Below are positions 34,133 to 43,527 of a stretch of 64,000 nucleotides of DNA, piece after piece. This DNA is from Leeuwenhoekiella parthenopeia. GTDB taxonomy: Bacteria; Bacteroidota; Bacteroidia; Flavobacteriales; Flavobacteriaceae. The DNA lies in the NCBI RefSeq assembly GCF_020782115.1, contig NZ_JAJGMW010000011.1, positions 62,001-126,000 on the forward strand. The letters are read 5' to 3'. The position numbers and the translations under genes are program-made. Within the stretch, counting starts at the first letter, position 1. Each line of letters starts with the position of its first letter. The notes beneath the pieces are model-generated. The model searched no databases. It was not told the origin of the DNA and was given only the letters and a program-made list of their open reading frames with translations.

Positions 34133-34521
34133 TTATATCTACTCTAAATATATCAATATCTCTCCATAATTAGCGGGATAGGAATGCGTTTTATTGCTTA
34201 TTTATCCTGAGGCTTATGTCTGGAATATAGCTCGGCCTGTATTTAGGTTTTTCGGTAGTCAAAAGCACAATTCTGGTTAGCTTAATTGGTGAAAATCGTT
34301 TACAACAACAGGATATAAGCCTATCTCGAATTTTTTGTTTTAAAGTACTATTTGATATCACCTAGGCCTAAATTGCTGGTCCTGGTCTTCTGTTGGGAAG
34401 ATAGGCATGCTTTAGAAAAAGCCTTATCAAATACTATAAAATTCAGCGAACTGGTTCCGGGGGCTAAGCCTAAAGCCGGTGCTTGACGCATAGGGTTCCC
34501 TACTCCATTGAGCTTTGAAGT
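34133..34521. other. Intergenic region
   Basis: There are about 390 bp of AT-rich DNA between the Crp/Fnr frame and the GH65 gene. No coding frame, tRNA or hairpin with a T run was identified. Confidence 0.35.
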
Positions 34522-36561
34522 TTATCTTTCAATTTTATAGGTTTTTTTATCTAACCCAATACCTTTAAGAGTTAAGGATTTCCATTGCTTGGGGAGTATT
34601 GGATTTTTTTGCGTAATACCTTCTTCTGAAATTTCTAAGCCTCCAAAACCAAACAAAACGGTTTGCAACATTCCGCCTGCTCCTGTCGCAAAGTAGGAAT
34701 GATTGGCTGTAGCTGTTTCCGAAAGTGCCCCAAAAGGCTTCTGTTGGTTAGGCACATAACTTTCCTTAAACAGCCTAAACGCATTATCTGCATCTCCCTG
34801 ACGGGCATAAAGTACTGCAAAAATAGACTTCCCCATAGCAGGCCCTTCCCTGGCCAATTTGGGTTCGTAGTATTGCAAATCCTTTAAAATCGTCTCTTCC
34901 TTGTTAATTATGTTTAAGGGATACGCTAATAAATTTACATCTGCCTGTTTAATACGCTCACCATCATAATCAGCATGTTCTTTCGTTACGCCGTCAGGGA
35001 ATTTTAAGATTCTTATAGTATTGGCCACTTGCTCCCATTCTGCATTTGGAATAATACCCAATTCTTTTGCGGCTCGGGTAGCAAAGTTTAGGGCGGTTAT
35101 TGCTGCACCGTTGGTAAAGGCATTATCGTTAACATTTGGAGCAAATTCATTGGCCCCAACTACATTATTTATGGAGTAGGATCCGTCGTCATTTTTGCTT
35201 ACCCTGCTCACCCAGAAATCAGCGACTGCTTTCATTACAGGATATCCCTTATCTTCCAGCCATTTTATATTTTTCGTCACGCGGAAATAATTCCAAAACG
35301 CTATTCCGATATCTGCAGTAATATGATGCTCAAAAGGTCCTGTTAAGGCAAAAGGAGGTGTGGCTTCCTCCCCGGTATCGTCACTCTCCCAGGGAAACAT
35401 TGCTCCTTTAAACCCATAGTTTACGGCTCTTTCTTTGGCAGGCTCCAGCCGATCTGAACGATAATTAACCAGAGAGCGCGCAATATCCTGATTCAGTAAT
35501 AGTAGTGGTGGAAACATCCATAATTCGGTATCCCAAAAGATATGACCATTGTAAGGAACCTGAAGAGAAAGCCCCATAGGAGCGATACTCAAATCTGAAT
35601 CTCCTCTACCAAAAGCATATAAATGATACAATGCCAATCGAACATCCTGCTGGGATTTTAAATCTCCTTCAATTAGGATATCGCCTTCCCAAAGCTTTTC
35701 CCATAAAGCTTTGTGACCGCCTAAAAGTACTTCGCGGCTGTTTAATAAGTTGAAAATCACCATACGTTCTGATTCCGACTTTGGGTCAGAAAAATTAGCG
35801 GTAGTACATTCTGCACCTGTCCAGGCAAATTCCAGGTTCTTAGTCTTTTTGATTTCATATTCAAATGAAAGGGTGTTTTCGTATGGGGAGGCAACTTTAT
35901 GCGTTAATTCCGGACGTTGTTGCTCCCGGGAAGAATTAATGTGATGCCAAACAAAGGTACCCGATGTCGCAACCACATGTTTGCCAAAGGGGGTCTTTGC
36001 TATAGATTGTAAAATGGGCATGGTCGTTTCTACATCGCGCAGTACTTCATAGGTATTCTGTGGATCCTGATACTGTTTTGGTGTAGTAATCTTTCCTATC
36101 ACTTTTAAGTAGATATCCTCTAATGCGGAAATCTTTACGTCAATATAACCTGTATACTGAAGATTGCGAAGCGCATAAATCGTACAGGATATTTTTGCTT
36201 TTCCTTTAAAATCAAAATGAGTAGTAAATGCGGCTTCTTTCATATCAATCGTTTGACTCCAATTGACAATATTTTCAGAAGTTACCTGTTCGCCATCTAT
36301 GAATACATCCAAATTGCCAAAATCCATCCCATGTACTATCTGACTAACTTTAAGCACCGGATCTACGTCATACACATTATTCAAAACGGTATGCTTAATT
36401 TTAAAGGGTTCGGCGGATGTCAGAATCCCAATTCTCCCATTAGACATCGCGATCCCGGTATAGGGATCTTCGTTATTCTGAGTGGTTATGTGCCAACCAT
36501 CATTTTGAGCATATACAAATGCACTTAAAAGGAGTAAGACAACATTAAAGATTTGTTTCAT
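34522..36561 (-). CDS. GH65-type glycoside hydrolase/phosphorylase, secreted
   Basis: This 679-aa exported enzyme starts at the ATG at 36561 (MKQIFNVVLLLLSAFVYAQ, a clear signal peptide). An upstream in-frame start at 36651 adds sequence without family features. It has an N-terminal beta-sandwich (residues about 20-260) and a six-helical-hairpin (alpha/alpha)6 barrel. VVGANEFAPNVNDNAFTNGA carries the general acid Glu472, and KQADVNLLAYPL is also typical of GH65. The family includes trehalose, kojibiose and maltose phosphorylases and hydrolases such as acid trehalase. Secretion makes a hydrolase more likely than a phosphorylase. No transporter or SusCD is adjacent. Confidence 0.85.
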   Translation of the reverse strand: MKQIFNVVLLLLSAFVYAQNDGWHITTQNNEDPYTGIAMSNGRIGILTSAEPFKIKHTVLNNVYDVDPVLKVSQIVHGMDFGNLDVFIDGEQVTSENIVNWSQTIDMKEAAFTTHFDFKGKAKISCTIYALRNLQYTGYIDVKISALEDIYLKVIGKITTPKQYQDPQNTYEVLRDVETTMPILQSIAKTPFGKHVVATSGTFVWHHINSSREQQRPELTHKVASPYENTLSFEYEIKKTKNLEFAWTGAECTTANFSDPKSESERMVIFNLLNSREVLLGGHKALWEKLWEGDILIEGDLKSQQDVRLALYHLYAFGRGDSDLSIAPMGLSLQVPYNGHIFWDTELWMFPPLLLLNQDIARSLVNYRSDRLEPAKERAVNYGFKGAMFPWESDDTGEEATPPFALTGPFEHHITADIGIAFWNYFRVTKNIKWLEDKGYPVMKAVADFWVSRVSKNDDGSYSINNVVGANEFAPNVNDNAFTNGAAITALNFATRAAKELGIIPNAEWEQVANTIRILKFPDGVTKEHADYDGERIKQADVNLLAYPLNIINKEETILKDLQYYEPKLAREGPAMGKSIFAVLYARQGDADNAFRLFKESYVPNQQKPFGALSETATANHSYFATGAGGMLQTVLFGFGGLEISEEGITQKNPILPKQWKSLTLKGIGLDKKTYKIER

Positions 36562-37012
36562 GTTTTGGTTATTTTGGTTAAAACATACGCCCAAGCCAGC
36601 AGGAGTACATCCGTAAAAATTCTTATGTTCCCCGGTTGAGTACAGGGCCAAAGTTTTGTATTTGTAATTATTACAAAATAGAAGTCCTGAAATTTAAATA
36701 GGACTGGTTTAAAACAATTTAACCCATATACAATTCACCTCTATATCGAACTGCAATCCTGCTCGGCTTTCACAGTACTATCTCAATACTTATCAGTAAC
36801 GTATAAAACGCGAGCAAAAAGATTATATAGCATTCAAAATGTAATCTGTAATCTAGTGCAATATCAGATCAACAACAAAGCATTTACCCTTTAAGCCTCA
36901 AATCACATTCTGGAACAGCAGAACCATAAAAACCTGTAGTTTTAGAAATTCTTTAGAAATATAAAATAAGTTGCTCTTTTCAATGACACTAAACTAAATC
37001 GTATTCCATGAT
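36562..37012. other. Upstream region of GH65 gene with operator-like palindrome
   Basis: There are 451 bp between the MetAP stop and the GH65 start. A perfect 17-nt palindrome TTTGTAATTATTACAAA lies at 36661-36677, about 100 bp upstream of the GH65 start, and could bind a regulator. Nothing else was recognised. Confidence 0.45.
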
Positions 37013-37777
37013 CTAATTCCAAATTTCATTTGATGCGGTCAAAATAATGGGATAATTATCAGTTACTAGAATTGTGTGTTCGTGTTGAGTAACAAACCCA
37101 CCTTTGTTTCCCACTAAAGTCCAGCCATCATTAAGCTCGACTGCAACACTAGAGTTTGTTGAGATAAAAGTCTCTATTGCGACCGTTGTATTTTTCTTGA
37201 ATCGTTCTCTGTTGCTTTTTACCCTGTAATTTAAAATATTATCAGGCTCCTCGTGTAAGCTTCTACCAACTCCGTGACCAGCTAAATTTTTAATGACCTT
37301 AAATCCCGACTTTCTGGCTTCTGTTTCTATTAAATAGCCTATTTCGGAAATTTTCACTCCGCCTGTTATGTTATGAATTGCTTTACGTAAAATGTTTTTA
37401 GAAGCATCTACAAGCGGCTGATGGTTATAAAGGTCTTTACCAAGAATAAAAGAACCTCCATTATCAGACCAAAAGCCATTGAGTTCTGCTGAAACATCAA
37501 TATTGATTAAATCTCCTTCCTGTAGTATTTTTTTCTCAGATGGTATTCCGTGAGCGGCTTCTTCATTTACACTAATGCAGGTGAATCCTGGAAAACCATA
37601 AGTTTCGTAAGGTGCTGATTTAGCTCCATAACTTTTTAAAAGACTTGCTCCATAGAGGTCTAATTCTTTTGTTGTCATTCCCACTTTAGCATATGCTCTC
37701 ATTAACTTTAGTGTAGTACCTACAACTTCACTAATTTTTTGCATTCCTATTAATTCAGATTCCTTTGTTATTGACAT
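37013..37777 (-). CDS. map: Type I methionyl aminopeptidase paralogue
   Basis: This 254-aa protein has the methionine aminopeptidase pita-bread fold. The five metal ligands are in place: Asp in LINIDVSAEL, Asp in FWSDNGGSF, His in GHGVGRSLHEEP, Glu in VAIETFIST and Glu in QHEHTILV. It removes N-terminal Met from nascent proteins. In Flavobacteria the housekeeping map usually lies in the ribosomal protein operon, so this isolated copy in an accessory region is probably a second, acquired copy. The N-terminus (MSITKESELIGMQKI) is normal for type I. Confidence 0.9.
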   Translation of the reverse strand: MSITKESELIGMQKISEVVGTTLKLMRAYAKVGMTTKELDLYGASLLKSYGAKSAPYETYGFPGFTCISVNEEAAHGIPSEKKILQEGDLINIDVSAELNGFWSDNGGSFILGKDLYNHQPLVDASKNILRKAIHNITGGVKISEIGYLIETEARKSGFKVIKNLAGHGVGRSLHEEPDNILNYRVKSNRERFKKNTTVAIETFISTNSSVAVELNDGWTLVGNKGGFVTQHEHTILVTDNYPIILTASNEIWN

Positions 37778-38258
37778 TTCGTCGTTTTTAAGTAGCTATC
37801 AGGGTTTAATATATGAAATGTAATCGATCTGAATAGCTGTAATTTTTAAAAAAACCTTGGCGTTTGAAATAGACTGATTACTTCGATTTTAATAATGCTT
37901 TGCCTGGTTTCCAATTTACAGTATTACCGTTACTGCTTCAGGAACAATTCTTTATTGTCTCTATTGGGTTATATCAAGTTCCATCTAATCATTAGCTCGA
38001 GGATGCCAGGCTGAGTTCTAACTTAGGTTGGAAACAAAAAAACGCCTGGTCAAAAGGCTTTAGATCTGCATGAAAATATCCTTTTCCTTAATTTCTCATT
38101 TTTTTTGAAATGCTCTCTTTGACAGGAGTTTTATGAGAACTAATTTAAAATAATGCTATTTATTCTTTTAAACCATTAATGAGCTTACTTGAGAAAATAC
38201 GGTTCAGGTTTGCACCTGAACCGCTATCTTTTCAATACGTATTAGCAAATGGTATTTT
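37778..38258. other. Intergenic region with terminator
   Basis: There are 481 bp without a recognised gene. On the minus strand, CGGTTCAGGT (38214-38223 on plus, ACCTGAACCG) and its partner at 38200-38209 form a 10-bp stem with loop GCAA, followed by TATTTTCTC. This is a good intrinsic terminator for the leftward gene that ends at 38259. Confidence 0.6.
38200..38223 (-). terminator. Intrinsic terminator
   Basis: A 10-bp GC-rich stem with a 4-nt loop is followed on the minus strand by a T-rich stretch. It lies 36 bp after the stop of the outer-membrane-like gene at 38259. Confidence 0.75.
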
Positions 38259-39119
38259 TTAGTTCTCTTTATGCTTAGGCTCCCATATTAATCTGACGAA
38301 TGAGCTCAATCTTTCATTTTCTTTGCTCACGGGAATTCCTGCCACAATTCCAATCAATAAGTTTTCGACGATTCCTAAACGCATTTGTGGACGTATCGTC
38401 ATATCAAATGCACCATAATCAAAGGTTTTATTGAATTCGACACCAATAAAATTTCTTGTACCTGTAATCATATAATGGAAACTGGTGTTAATGTCATACG
38501 TAGTATGAAAGGTATTGGTGCTGAAGTTCTGTTCAATCATTGGACCTGTATAAACCAATGAATGGAAGTTGTTTCCCCAGCGTTTTGCAACGATAAAAAA
38601 AGGGTTGTAAATATTTCCTTTAATAAAGGGACTTCCAAATTCTCTAAAATCTGAAAGTTCGAACTCGTTGATATATCCAATTGCCATTGATGTGGCCATT
38701 TGCTCATTAACAAAAAATGACCATTGTGTCGCTATTTTGATACTATTTAAACTATTAGAGGGAATTGAATCCCGATTTACACCACTTTGAGGAGAATAAA
38801 AAGTAAATGGCAGCTCGACTTCAAATCCTAATCTGTCAATTGGAGCCCACTCATACTCTATAAGTGCCTCATAGGCATCAAATTTTAAGTTGTCGGTTAG
38901 CCCTAAACCTAAATTCCACTCTTTTTCTCCTTTTCTTGCTCCCAAATCTCGGATAAGATCAATATAAAGAGGTTCAGCGTGTAATACTTTGTCAGGCTCC
39001 TTATGGTCTTCTACTTGTTGAATATAAATACTGTCTTTTTTTGTATTTGTAATTTGGGCAATTGAATATGTTGAATATGCCAATAGAAAAATTAGCACTA
39101 CTGATTTTTTAAAATTCAT
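38259..39119 (-). CDS. HAEPLYID-family outer membrane-like protein
   Basis: This 286-aa protein has a signal peptide (VVLIFLLAYSTYSIAQ). After a short polar stretch it has KVLHAEPLYIDLIRDLGARK and EKEWNLGLGLTDNLKFD, the features of a Bacteroidota family I believe is called HAEPLYID. The rest consists of alternating hydrophobic/polar strands with aromatic residues, ending in FVRLIWEPKHKEN. A beta-barrel or periplasmic beta protein is likely. Function is unknown. A small conserved-looking gene lies 77 bp upstream on the same strand. Confidence 0.7.
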   Translation of the reverse strand: MNFKKSVVLIFLLAYSTYSIAQITNTKKDSIYIQQVEDHKEPDKVLHAEPLYIDLIRDLGARKGEKEWNLGLGLTDNLKFDAYEALIEYEWAPIDRLGFEVELPFTFYSPQSGVNRDSIPSNSLNSIKIATQWSFFVNEQMATSMAIGYINEFELSDFREFGSPFIKGNIYNPFFIVAKRWGNNFHSLVYTGPMIEQNFSTNTFHTTYDINTSFHYMITGTRNFIGVEFNKTFDYGAFDMTIRPQMRLGIVENLLIGIVAGIPVSKENERLSSFVRLIWEPKHKEN

Positions 39120-39196
39120 TTTTGATTTGTTTTATAAGTATTATGAAACTTTCCCACTAAGAAAATAGATGAGAATTAGTCAAGTCATTAAACAAA

Positions 39197-39583
39197 TCAA
39201 ATTTTGGGTGGTGGAATATCCAGCTTTTGAAAACCGTTTTTCAAATTGACGGTATAGTTCGGGAATTTCTTTTTGGCTGTGTCAATGAAGGATTTATTGA
39301 GGTTATTGTGAAGCACGGAATGCGTGGTTAAATCAATCTTTACATGTGCTTTTTTAGTGTGGTCTTCTGTATCGTGGTCATCATATTCTTTGATGGCATC
39401 TTCATAACCCAATACTTTCTCAAAAACTATTTCAATAATACTTTCCTGATCGTTGATTGATAAATCTTCTGCAATATGTTCAGGATTAGGGTCTATTGGG
39501 TCAACACTGATGTTGAGCAAATACAGTCCCATTAGTCCCCAAAGGATTTTAGTAAATACGCTATTTCCTATTTTTCTTAACAC
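39197..39583 (-). CDS. Small anchored protein upstream of HAEPLYID gene
   Basis: This 128-aa protein has a single N-terminal hydrophobic segment (TKILWGLMGLYLLNISV) and a hydrophilic domain rich in Asp, His and Lys (DDHDTEDHTKKAHVKID). A Pro-rich end, KLDIPPPKI, follows. It probably belongs in the same transcript as the HAEPLYID gene. The His/Asp-rich patch could bind metal (inference). No named family was recognised. Confidence 0.6.
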   Translation of the reverse strand: MLRKIGNSVFTKILWGLMGLYLLNISVDPIDPNPEHIAEDLSINDQESIIEIVFEKVLGYEDAIKEYDDHDTEDHTKKAHVKIDLTTHSVLHNNLNKSFIDTAKKKFPNYTVNLKNGFQKLDIPPPKI

Positions 39584-40210
39584 CTTAAATCGTAAACGCC
39601 CTTTTATAAATTTTCTTATACGGCACGCAGTTCATTAATCAATGCCAAATATATGGATCTCACCCCTTTTGACAGGGAGCCCATTTAAATAAATTGTCAG
39701 TCCCGTTAGATCCCAGAAAAATGTAAGCCCTTCAATCTTTTAAAGAATCCCGTTTTACTCCTCATTAACAAGCAGTTTACGTGCAGGCATCCTTCAGATG
39801 CTACCACAGGACAATTACCATTAACTATACCTTTTGGGGTTGAATCAGGCTTAAATGCGGTTTTACCCCAGCAGAGACCAGACTGATTAATGACACAGCT
39901 ATCCGTATTCAGGAAGTGTAACTAAGGAGGGGAAAATTAGATTTTATAATAAGTTAAGAACGAATTACCGGAATGACTAATGCTTAGAATTTATTCAATA
40001 GGCCTCTTTTTTTCCGTTTAAAAAAAGAGGCCACTGAAAATTATCAAAGCTCAGGAAGGAGACTTCATAGTTGCCATTTATCCAGTTAAGGGTTAGTGTT
40101 ATCCATTCCTTGAGCGGTTTAAACAAAAAAACCTAGCTCAATCCCGTGCTTAAATCAATTTCTTAAAATTTTTAGTGGCATACCCAATCCGGAATTATGC
40201 GTTTTTTAAA
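39584..40210. other. Intergenic region with degenerate repeat copy A
   Basis: There are 627 bp without a recognised gene. 39744-39866 is copy A of a degenerate repeat found again at 44684-44816. The remaining DNA holds only short frames. Confidence 0.45.
39744..39866. repeat. Degenerate dispersed repeat, copy A
   Basis: This stretch aligns with 44684-44816. Both contain AGCAGTTTAC (39771-39780 here) followed by G(T/C)GCA(G/A)GCA. Both then have a TTGAA-(C/T)-AGG block, a TTTAAAA/CTTAAAT block and a CGG-TTTTA end. I judge about 70% identity by eye over the best 65 bp. It is not a recognised IS end. Confidence 0.45.
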
Positions 40211-40609
40211 TTAAGCTTTTAAATACGATTTTATAATACTCTCAACGCAAGCGGAGGTAGTAGAAACCGCTCTTTTATCAGCCAGAAAAATTCTGAGACT
40301 TTCTAGTCCCTGATAATTGTCAACAATACTAAAACCGGTTAGATAATCGTCAAAAACGCGATCACTCTCCCTTTTAAAAAGCGTGATCACATTCATGTGT
40401 CTTTTATCCTTTTTTATTTTGTCAAATAAAGAAGTTATTATTTGATGCTCTCCTTCAAGAACCTGAAAAAAACTACCATCCTTATAGATAAGAACACCGG
40501 TTATTTGTTCTCGGTAGTTATTATATACCGTCTGTTCATAGAGCAAGATTAAATCTTCTTTGTTTAACTCTTTACGTTCATCGCTTACGTAGCAGATAGC
40601 GTACATCAT
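40211..40609 (-). CDS. BLUF-domain blue-light sensor
   Basis: This 132-aa protein consists of one BLUF domain (blue light using FAD) plus a short tail, with no output domain. The key residues fit: Tyr7 in CYVS, Asn31 and Gln49 in FFQVLEGE. The spacings of 24 and 18 match those of AppA (Tyr21, Asn45, Gln63). The usual Trp/Met pair near position 89-91 is replaced by Tyr89 and Thr91 (DDYLTGF). Short BLUF proteins signal by protein-protein contact. No obvious partner gene is adjacent, so it is probably a stand-alone photoreceptor. Confidence 0.9.
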   Translation of the reverse strand: MMYAICYVSDERKELNKEDLILLYEQTVYNNYREQITGVLIYKDGSFFQVLEGEHQIITSLFDKIKKDKRHMNVITLFKRESDRVFDDYLTGFSIVDNYQGLESLRIFLADKRAVSTTSACVESIIKSYLKA

Positions 40610-41209
40610 TGGAGGTTTTTATAGGTATTTCTTTAAAACGGATGCTACTCTAAGATTCGTCAACAATTGGGAAGGACTTATTGAGTGCTATCTATTTTGG
40701 CTGAAAAATTAGATGCAGAATGATTAAAGGGGAAGGAATCAACCACACTAAATTTTTAAATATTTTATAATTTAAAACAATAATATTCTATTTTGCAATA
40801 CTAAAACGAATTATTTAAAGATTTCGGGCAAAAAGCTTACTACCAGTATGGGAAATGGTTTGAGACCTCTCAAAAAAGAAAATTAAGTTTGAATATTTCT
40901 AGTAAGTAGAACATCTGATTTTCTTATTGTTTGTATTGCAGTAATGCTGCACTACAACATACTTAAAGAACTCTTTAATTGCGTCAGTCAAAGACCGTTC
41001 AGCATACGCTCTGATGGTCTACACTATGCCCTTGAAAATTGGTTAGAATTGGACCTGAATTTTAGATTTTAAGCATTCTGCCTTGATTCATTTGACGCAA
41101 ATGAAGATAAAAAGATCAGGCTATTTTTAGGCAATTCAAAAACTAGGAGGGATTCCTTAAAAATCACATTATCATCATAAACACATTTAAAATAAAAGGA
41201 TTGTAAATT
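40610..41209. other. Intergenic region
   Basis: There are 600 AT-rich bp between the divergent BLUF gene and a small rightward gene. No coding frame was recognised. A 13-nt string AATGGTTTGAGAC near 40855 recurs near 43738, probably too short to mean much. The promoters of both genes must lie here, but no TTTG/TAnnTTTG pair stood out. Confidence 0.35.
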
Positions 41210-41518
41210 ATGGAGGATGAACAACGGTACCGGGATTATCTAGAAAAACTAATATCCAGGAGGCAAGAACTCGAAATACAATTTGATGATTTTATTATCA
41301 AAAATGGTCGCCAGCTTCATGATAAAATGCGGTATTTTGATACACGAAATGAAGGATTTCAAGAGTTTGAGCAGGAATTTGGTTTTAAAGTTATAGCCGG
41401 TTTGGGCTTGAGTCCTATTTATTTGAGTTGCGCCTATAGTGATTATGTGCTGCAATTTACAAGACTTCATAAGTTTTATAGTAATCTGATTGGGCTTTAT
41501 CCTATCGATATGGAATAA
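41210..41518 (+). CDS. Hypothetical protein, 102 aa
   Basis: This 102-aa protein is rich in charged residues in the first half (MEDEQRYRDYLEKLISRRQE, a likely helix). Its second half has IAGLGLSPIYLSCAYSDYVLQ, a more hydrophobic part, ending in GLYPIDME. There is no signal peptide. It is the only rightward gene between 27739 and 46493. It starts at the ATG after a purine-rich region. I recognise no family. Confidence 0.45.
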   Translation: MEDEQRYRDYLEKLISRRQELEIQFDDFIIKNGRQLHDKMRYFDTRNEGFQEFEQEFGFKVIAGLGLSPIYLSCAYSDYVLQFTRLHKFYSNLIGLYPIDME

Positions 41519-42011
41519 AAACAGTTGAAAAAATTACACTTGTAATTTCCTGTTTTTGTGAATTAAAACAGGTTAAGAGGTTTAGATAAATCCCATACAG
41601 ACATTTGGAGAAGCATCATACCATAATGATCAGTCATAAACTAAGTTAATTAGGGGTTAACATAGGCTGCTATAATCTTATCTCCCGGCTTATTTGAATT
41701 ACCAAACGGGACAGCAAAGCGCTGAATATACAACAATGTTATTTTCCTGATCTTTAGAAGCGACCCAATTTAACAGAGGTATGCTCTAACCGACCGAAAT
41801 TATTAGCATAATTTGATCTAATATCCCAATCTTATTATCGTTCGGGTATTGATGCTGCCCTCTCATAAACTCGATATTAACTTAAACACAATTGCGGTTT
41901 GAGTGTCAACTCAAACCGCAATAGAGATTATACCTGATTAGAGTTGTGTTTTTTTAAGACTTCGTTTTTGTTTTCTATTCTTGAGGAACTCCGCCAGCTG
42001 TAATTTCTAAT
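41519..42011. other. Intergenic region with strong hairpin
   Basis: There are 493 bp between a rightward and a leftward gene. ATTGCGGTTTGAGT (41891-41904) pairs with ACTCAAACCGCAAT (41909-41922), a perfect 14-bp stem with loop GTCA. It lies about 90 bp after the stop of the aldo/keto reductase. No other gene was seen. Confidence 0.5.
41891..41922 (-). terminator. 14-bp hairpin, likely terminator of aldo/keto reductase
   Basis: The perfect 14-bp stem with a tetraloop is the strongest small hairpin in this stretch. The T run on the minus strand is modest (TGTGTTTAAG), so termination is inferred mainly from its position downstream of the leftward gene. Confidence 0.6.
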
Positions 42012-42893
42012 TTACCCCAAAAATGCCATGTCTTCCTCTGAGAGTGCAATGTTAAAGGCTTCACTGTTTTCTTTAAAATGACTCAATTTCGAAGTTCCGG
42101 GAATGGGTAAAATCAAATCATTGTAATGCAACAACCACGCTAAATTGAGTTGTGCTGCTGTAGTGTTGTATTTCTTCGCAACTTCGGCTATTTTATTTTC
42201 CGTGTTGGGTAAAGAGCTTTGAAGTGAGAAGAAAGGAATCATTGGAATCCTATTTTCATTACAGATTTCCATTACCTCCTGCATCCCCCTTACTTCTTGA
42301 CCGTACACGGAAAAGGTGGTACGTTGTTCATAACCAAAAGCATTTTCCACACTTGCAATACTCCCCATATTAAGAGCTGTATTCAATTCTTCTTCATTTA
42401 CATTACTCAATCCTACGTGTAAAATTTTACCCTCCTTTTGTATTTCGAACATCGTGTTCAGAGACTCTTCAAAAGGCGTAACGCTATCAGGCATTACCCG
42501 AAAATGCACCAATTGCATTTGCTCTATTTTTAAGGTCTTTAGGTTGGTATCAATACTGGTTCTTAAATTTTCCGGTTTATCGAAAGCTCTCCAGCTTTTA
42601 TCAGCACCTCTATCAGCACCAACCTTGGTACATATGACCAAATCGTTCTTATAAGGATGCAGTGCTTCTGCAATCAGTCGGTTGGTCACATCCGCTCCAT
42701 AATAATCAGCAGTATCCAGAAATTGAATACCATTTTCGGAAGTTGCTTTTAATATTTCTAAGGCTTCTACTCTATTTTCGGGTTCTCCCCACACGTGTTC
42801 TCCGGTAAGTCGCATCGTTCCATAACCCAAACGCTTTACAGTTAAGGGGTTTTTAGTATCTGCACCAATAGTAATTGTTTTCTTGATTTTCAT
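42012..42893 (-). CDS. Aldo/keto reductase
   Basis: This 293-aa NADPH-dependent oxidoreductase is a TIM barrel with the catalytic tetrad visible: Asp60 and Tyr65 in FLDTADYYG, Lys90 in VICTKVG, and His in QLVHFRV. The C-terminal LPIPGTSKLSHFKEN is the cofactor-binding signature. It reduces aldehydes or ketones, and the specific substrate is unknown. It lies 73 bp downstream of a Crp/Fnr regulator on the same strand, an arrangement that suggests regulation by it. Detoxification of carbonyls is a reasonable guess. Confidence 0.92.
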   Translation of the reverse strand: MKIKKTITIGADTKNPLTVKRLGYGTMRLTGEHVWGEPENRVEALEILKATSENGIQFLDTADYYGADVTNRLIAEALHPYKNDLVICTKVGADRGADKSWRAFDKPENLRTSIDTNLKTLKIEQMQLVHFRVMPDSVTPFEESLNTMFEIQKEGKILHVGLSNVNEEELNTALNMGSIASVENAFGYEQRTTFSVYGQEVRGMQEVMEICNENRIPMIPFFSLQSSLPNTENKIAEVAKKYNTTAAQLNLAWLLHYNDLILPIPGTSKLSHFKENSEAFNIALSEEDMAFLG

Positions 42894-42966
42894 CTTCGCT
42901 AGTTTTTAAAGTACAAAGTTGCTTGAATGAAAAATGAAATCGTTTACCATTTGGTAAAAAGCGATT

Positions 42967-43527
42967 TTAATGGATGTTTTTCCGTATTCTACTTAGGGAT
43001 TGTTGGGTAATACCAAGGTAAGAAGCAACATAAGATAGCGGCACCTGATTGACCATATTAGGAAATTTCTCTAAAAATGTTATGTAACGCGTTGTAGCAT
43101 CTTCTGTTACCAATGAACTTCTTCGGTCTAATTTTTCTACTAAAGCTTGTTGAACTATTTTGCTGGTCATGCTGTCCCAACTATCAATTGTTTGTGAAAG
43201 CTCGTTCCAGTCTTTCTTGTGAAATACCAAAAGTTTACAATCGGTAACAGCCTGAATATACTCAGTCATCGGTTCTCCTTTGTATGGGTTTGCAAGAAAA
43301 CGGTTTTCGTGAAGAAAATACTTTGTAATCTCTTCACCCTTGTTATTGTAATAACAGATACGTAAAATACCGTGTAAAATAAAAGCTACCTGGTCAAATA
43401 GTTGTCCTGCTTCTATGAAATAAGCGTCTTTTTTAAGTTCTAATGGGTTGGTTTTGCTTTTAACAAGATCGAGTTGTTTTGAGTTCAAATTCCCAAATTG
43501 CAGTAAAAAAGTTTCAAGTTCATTCAT
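42967..43527 (-). CDS. Crp/Fnr-family transcriptional regulator
   Basis: This 186-aa regulator has an N-terminal cyclic-nucleotide-binding-like roll (LELKKDAYFIEAGQLFDQVAFILHGILRI) and a C-terminal helix-turn-helix (PLSYVASYLGITQQSLSRIR). It is complete, unlike the similar gene at 33536-34129. In this family the ligand is often lost, so cAMP sensing is not implied. It is likely to control the aldo/keto reductase 73 bp downstream. Confidence 0.88.
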   Translation of the reverse strand: MNELETFLLQFGNLNSKQLDLVKSKTNPLELKKDAYFIEAGQLFDQVAFILHGILRICYYNNKGEEITKYFLHENRFLANPYKGEPMTEYIQAVTDCKLLVFHKKDWNELSQTIDSWDSMTSKIVQQALVEKLDRRSSLVTEDATTRYITFLEKFPNMVNQVPLSYVASYLGITQQSLSRIRKNIH

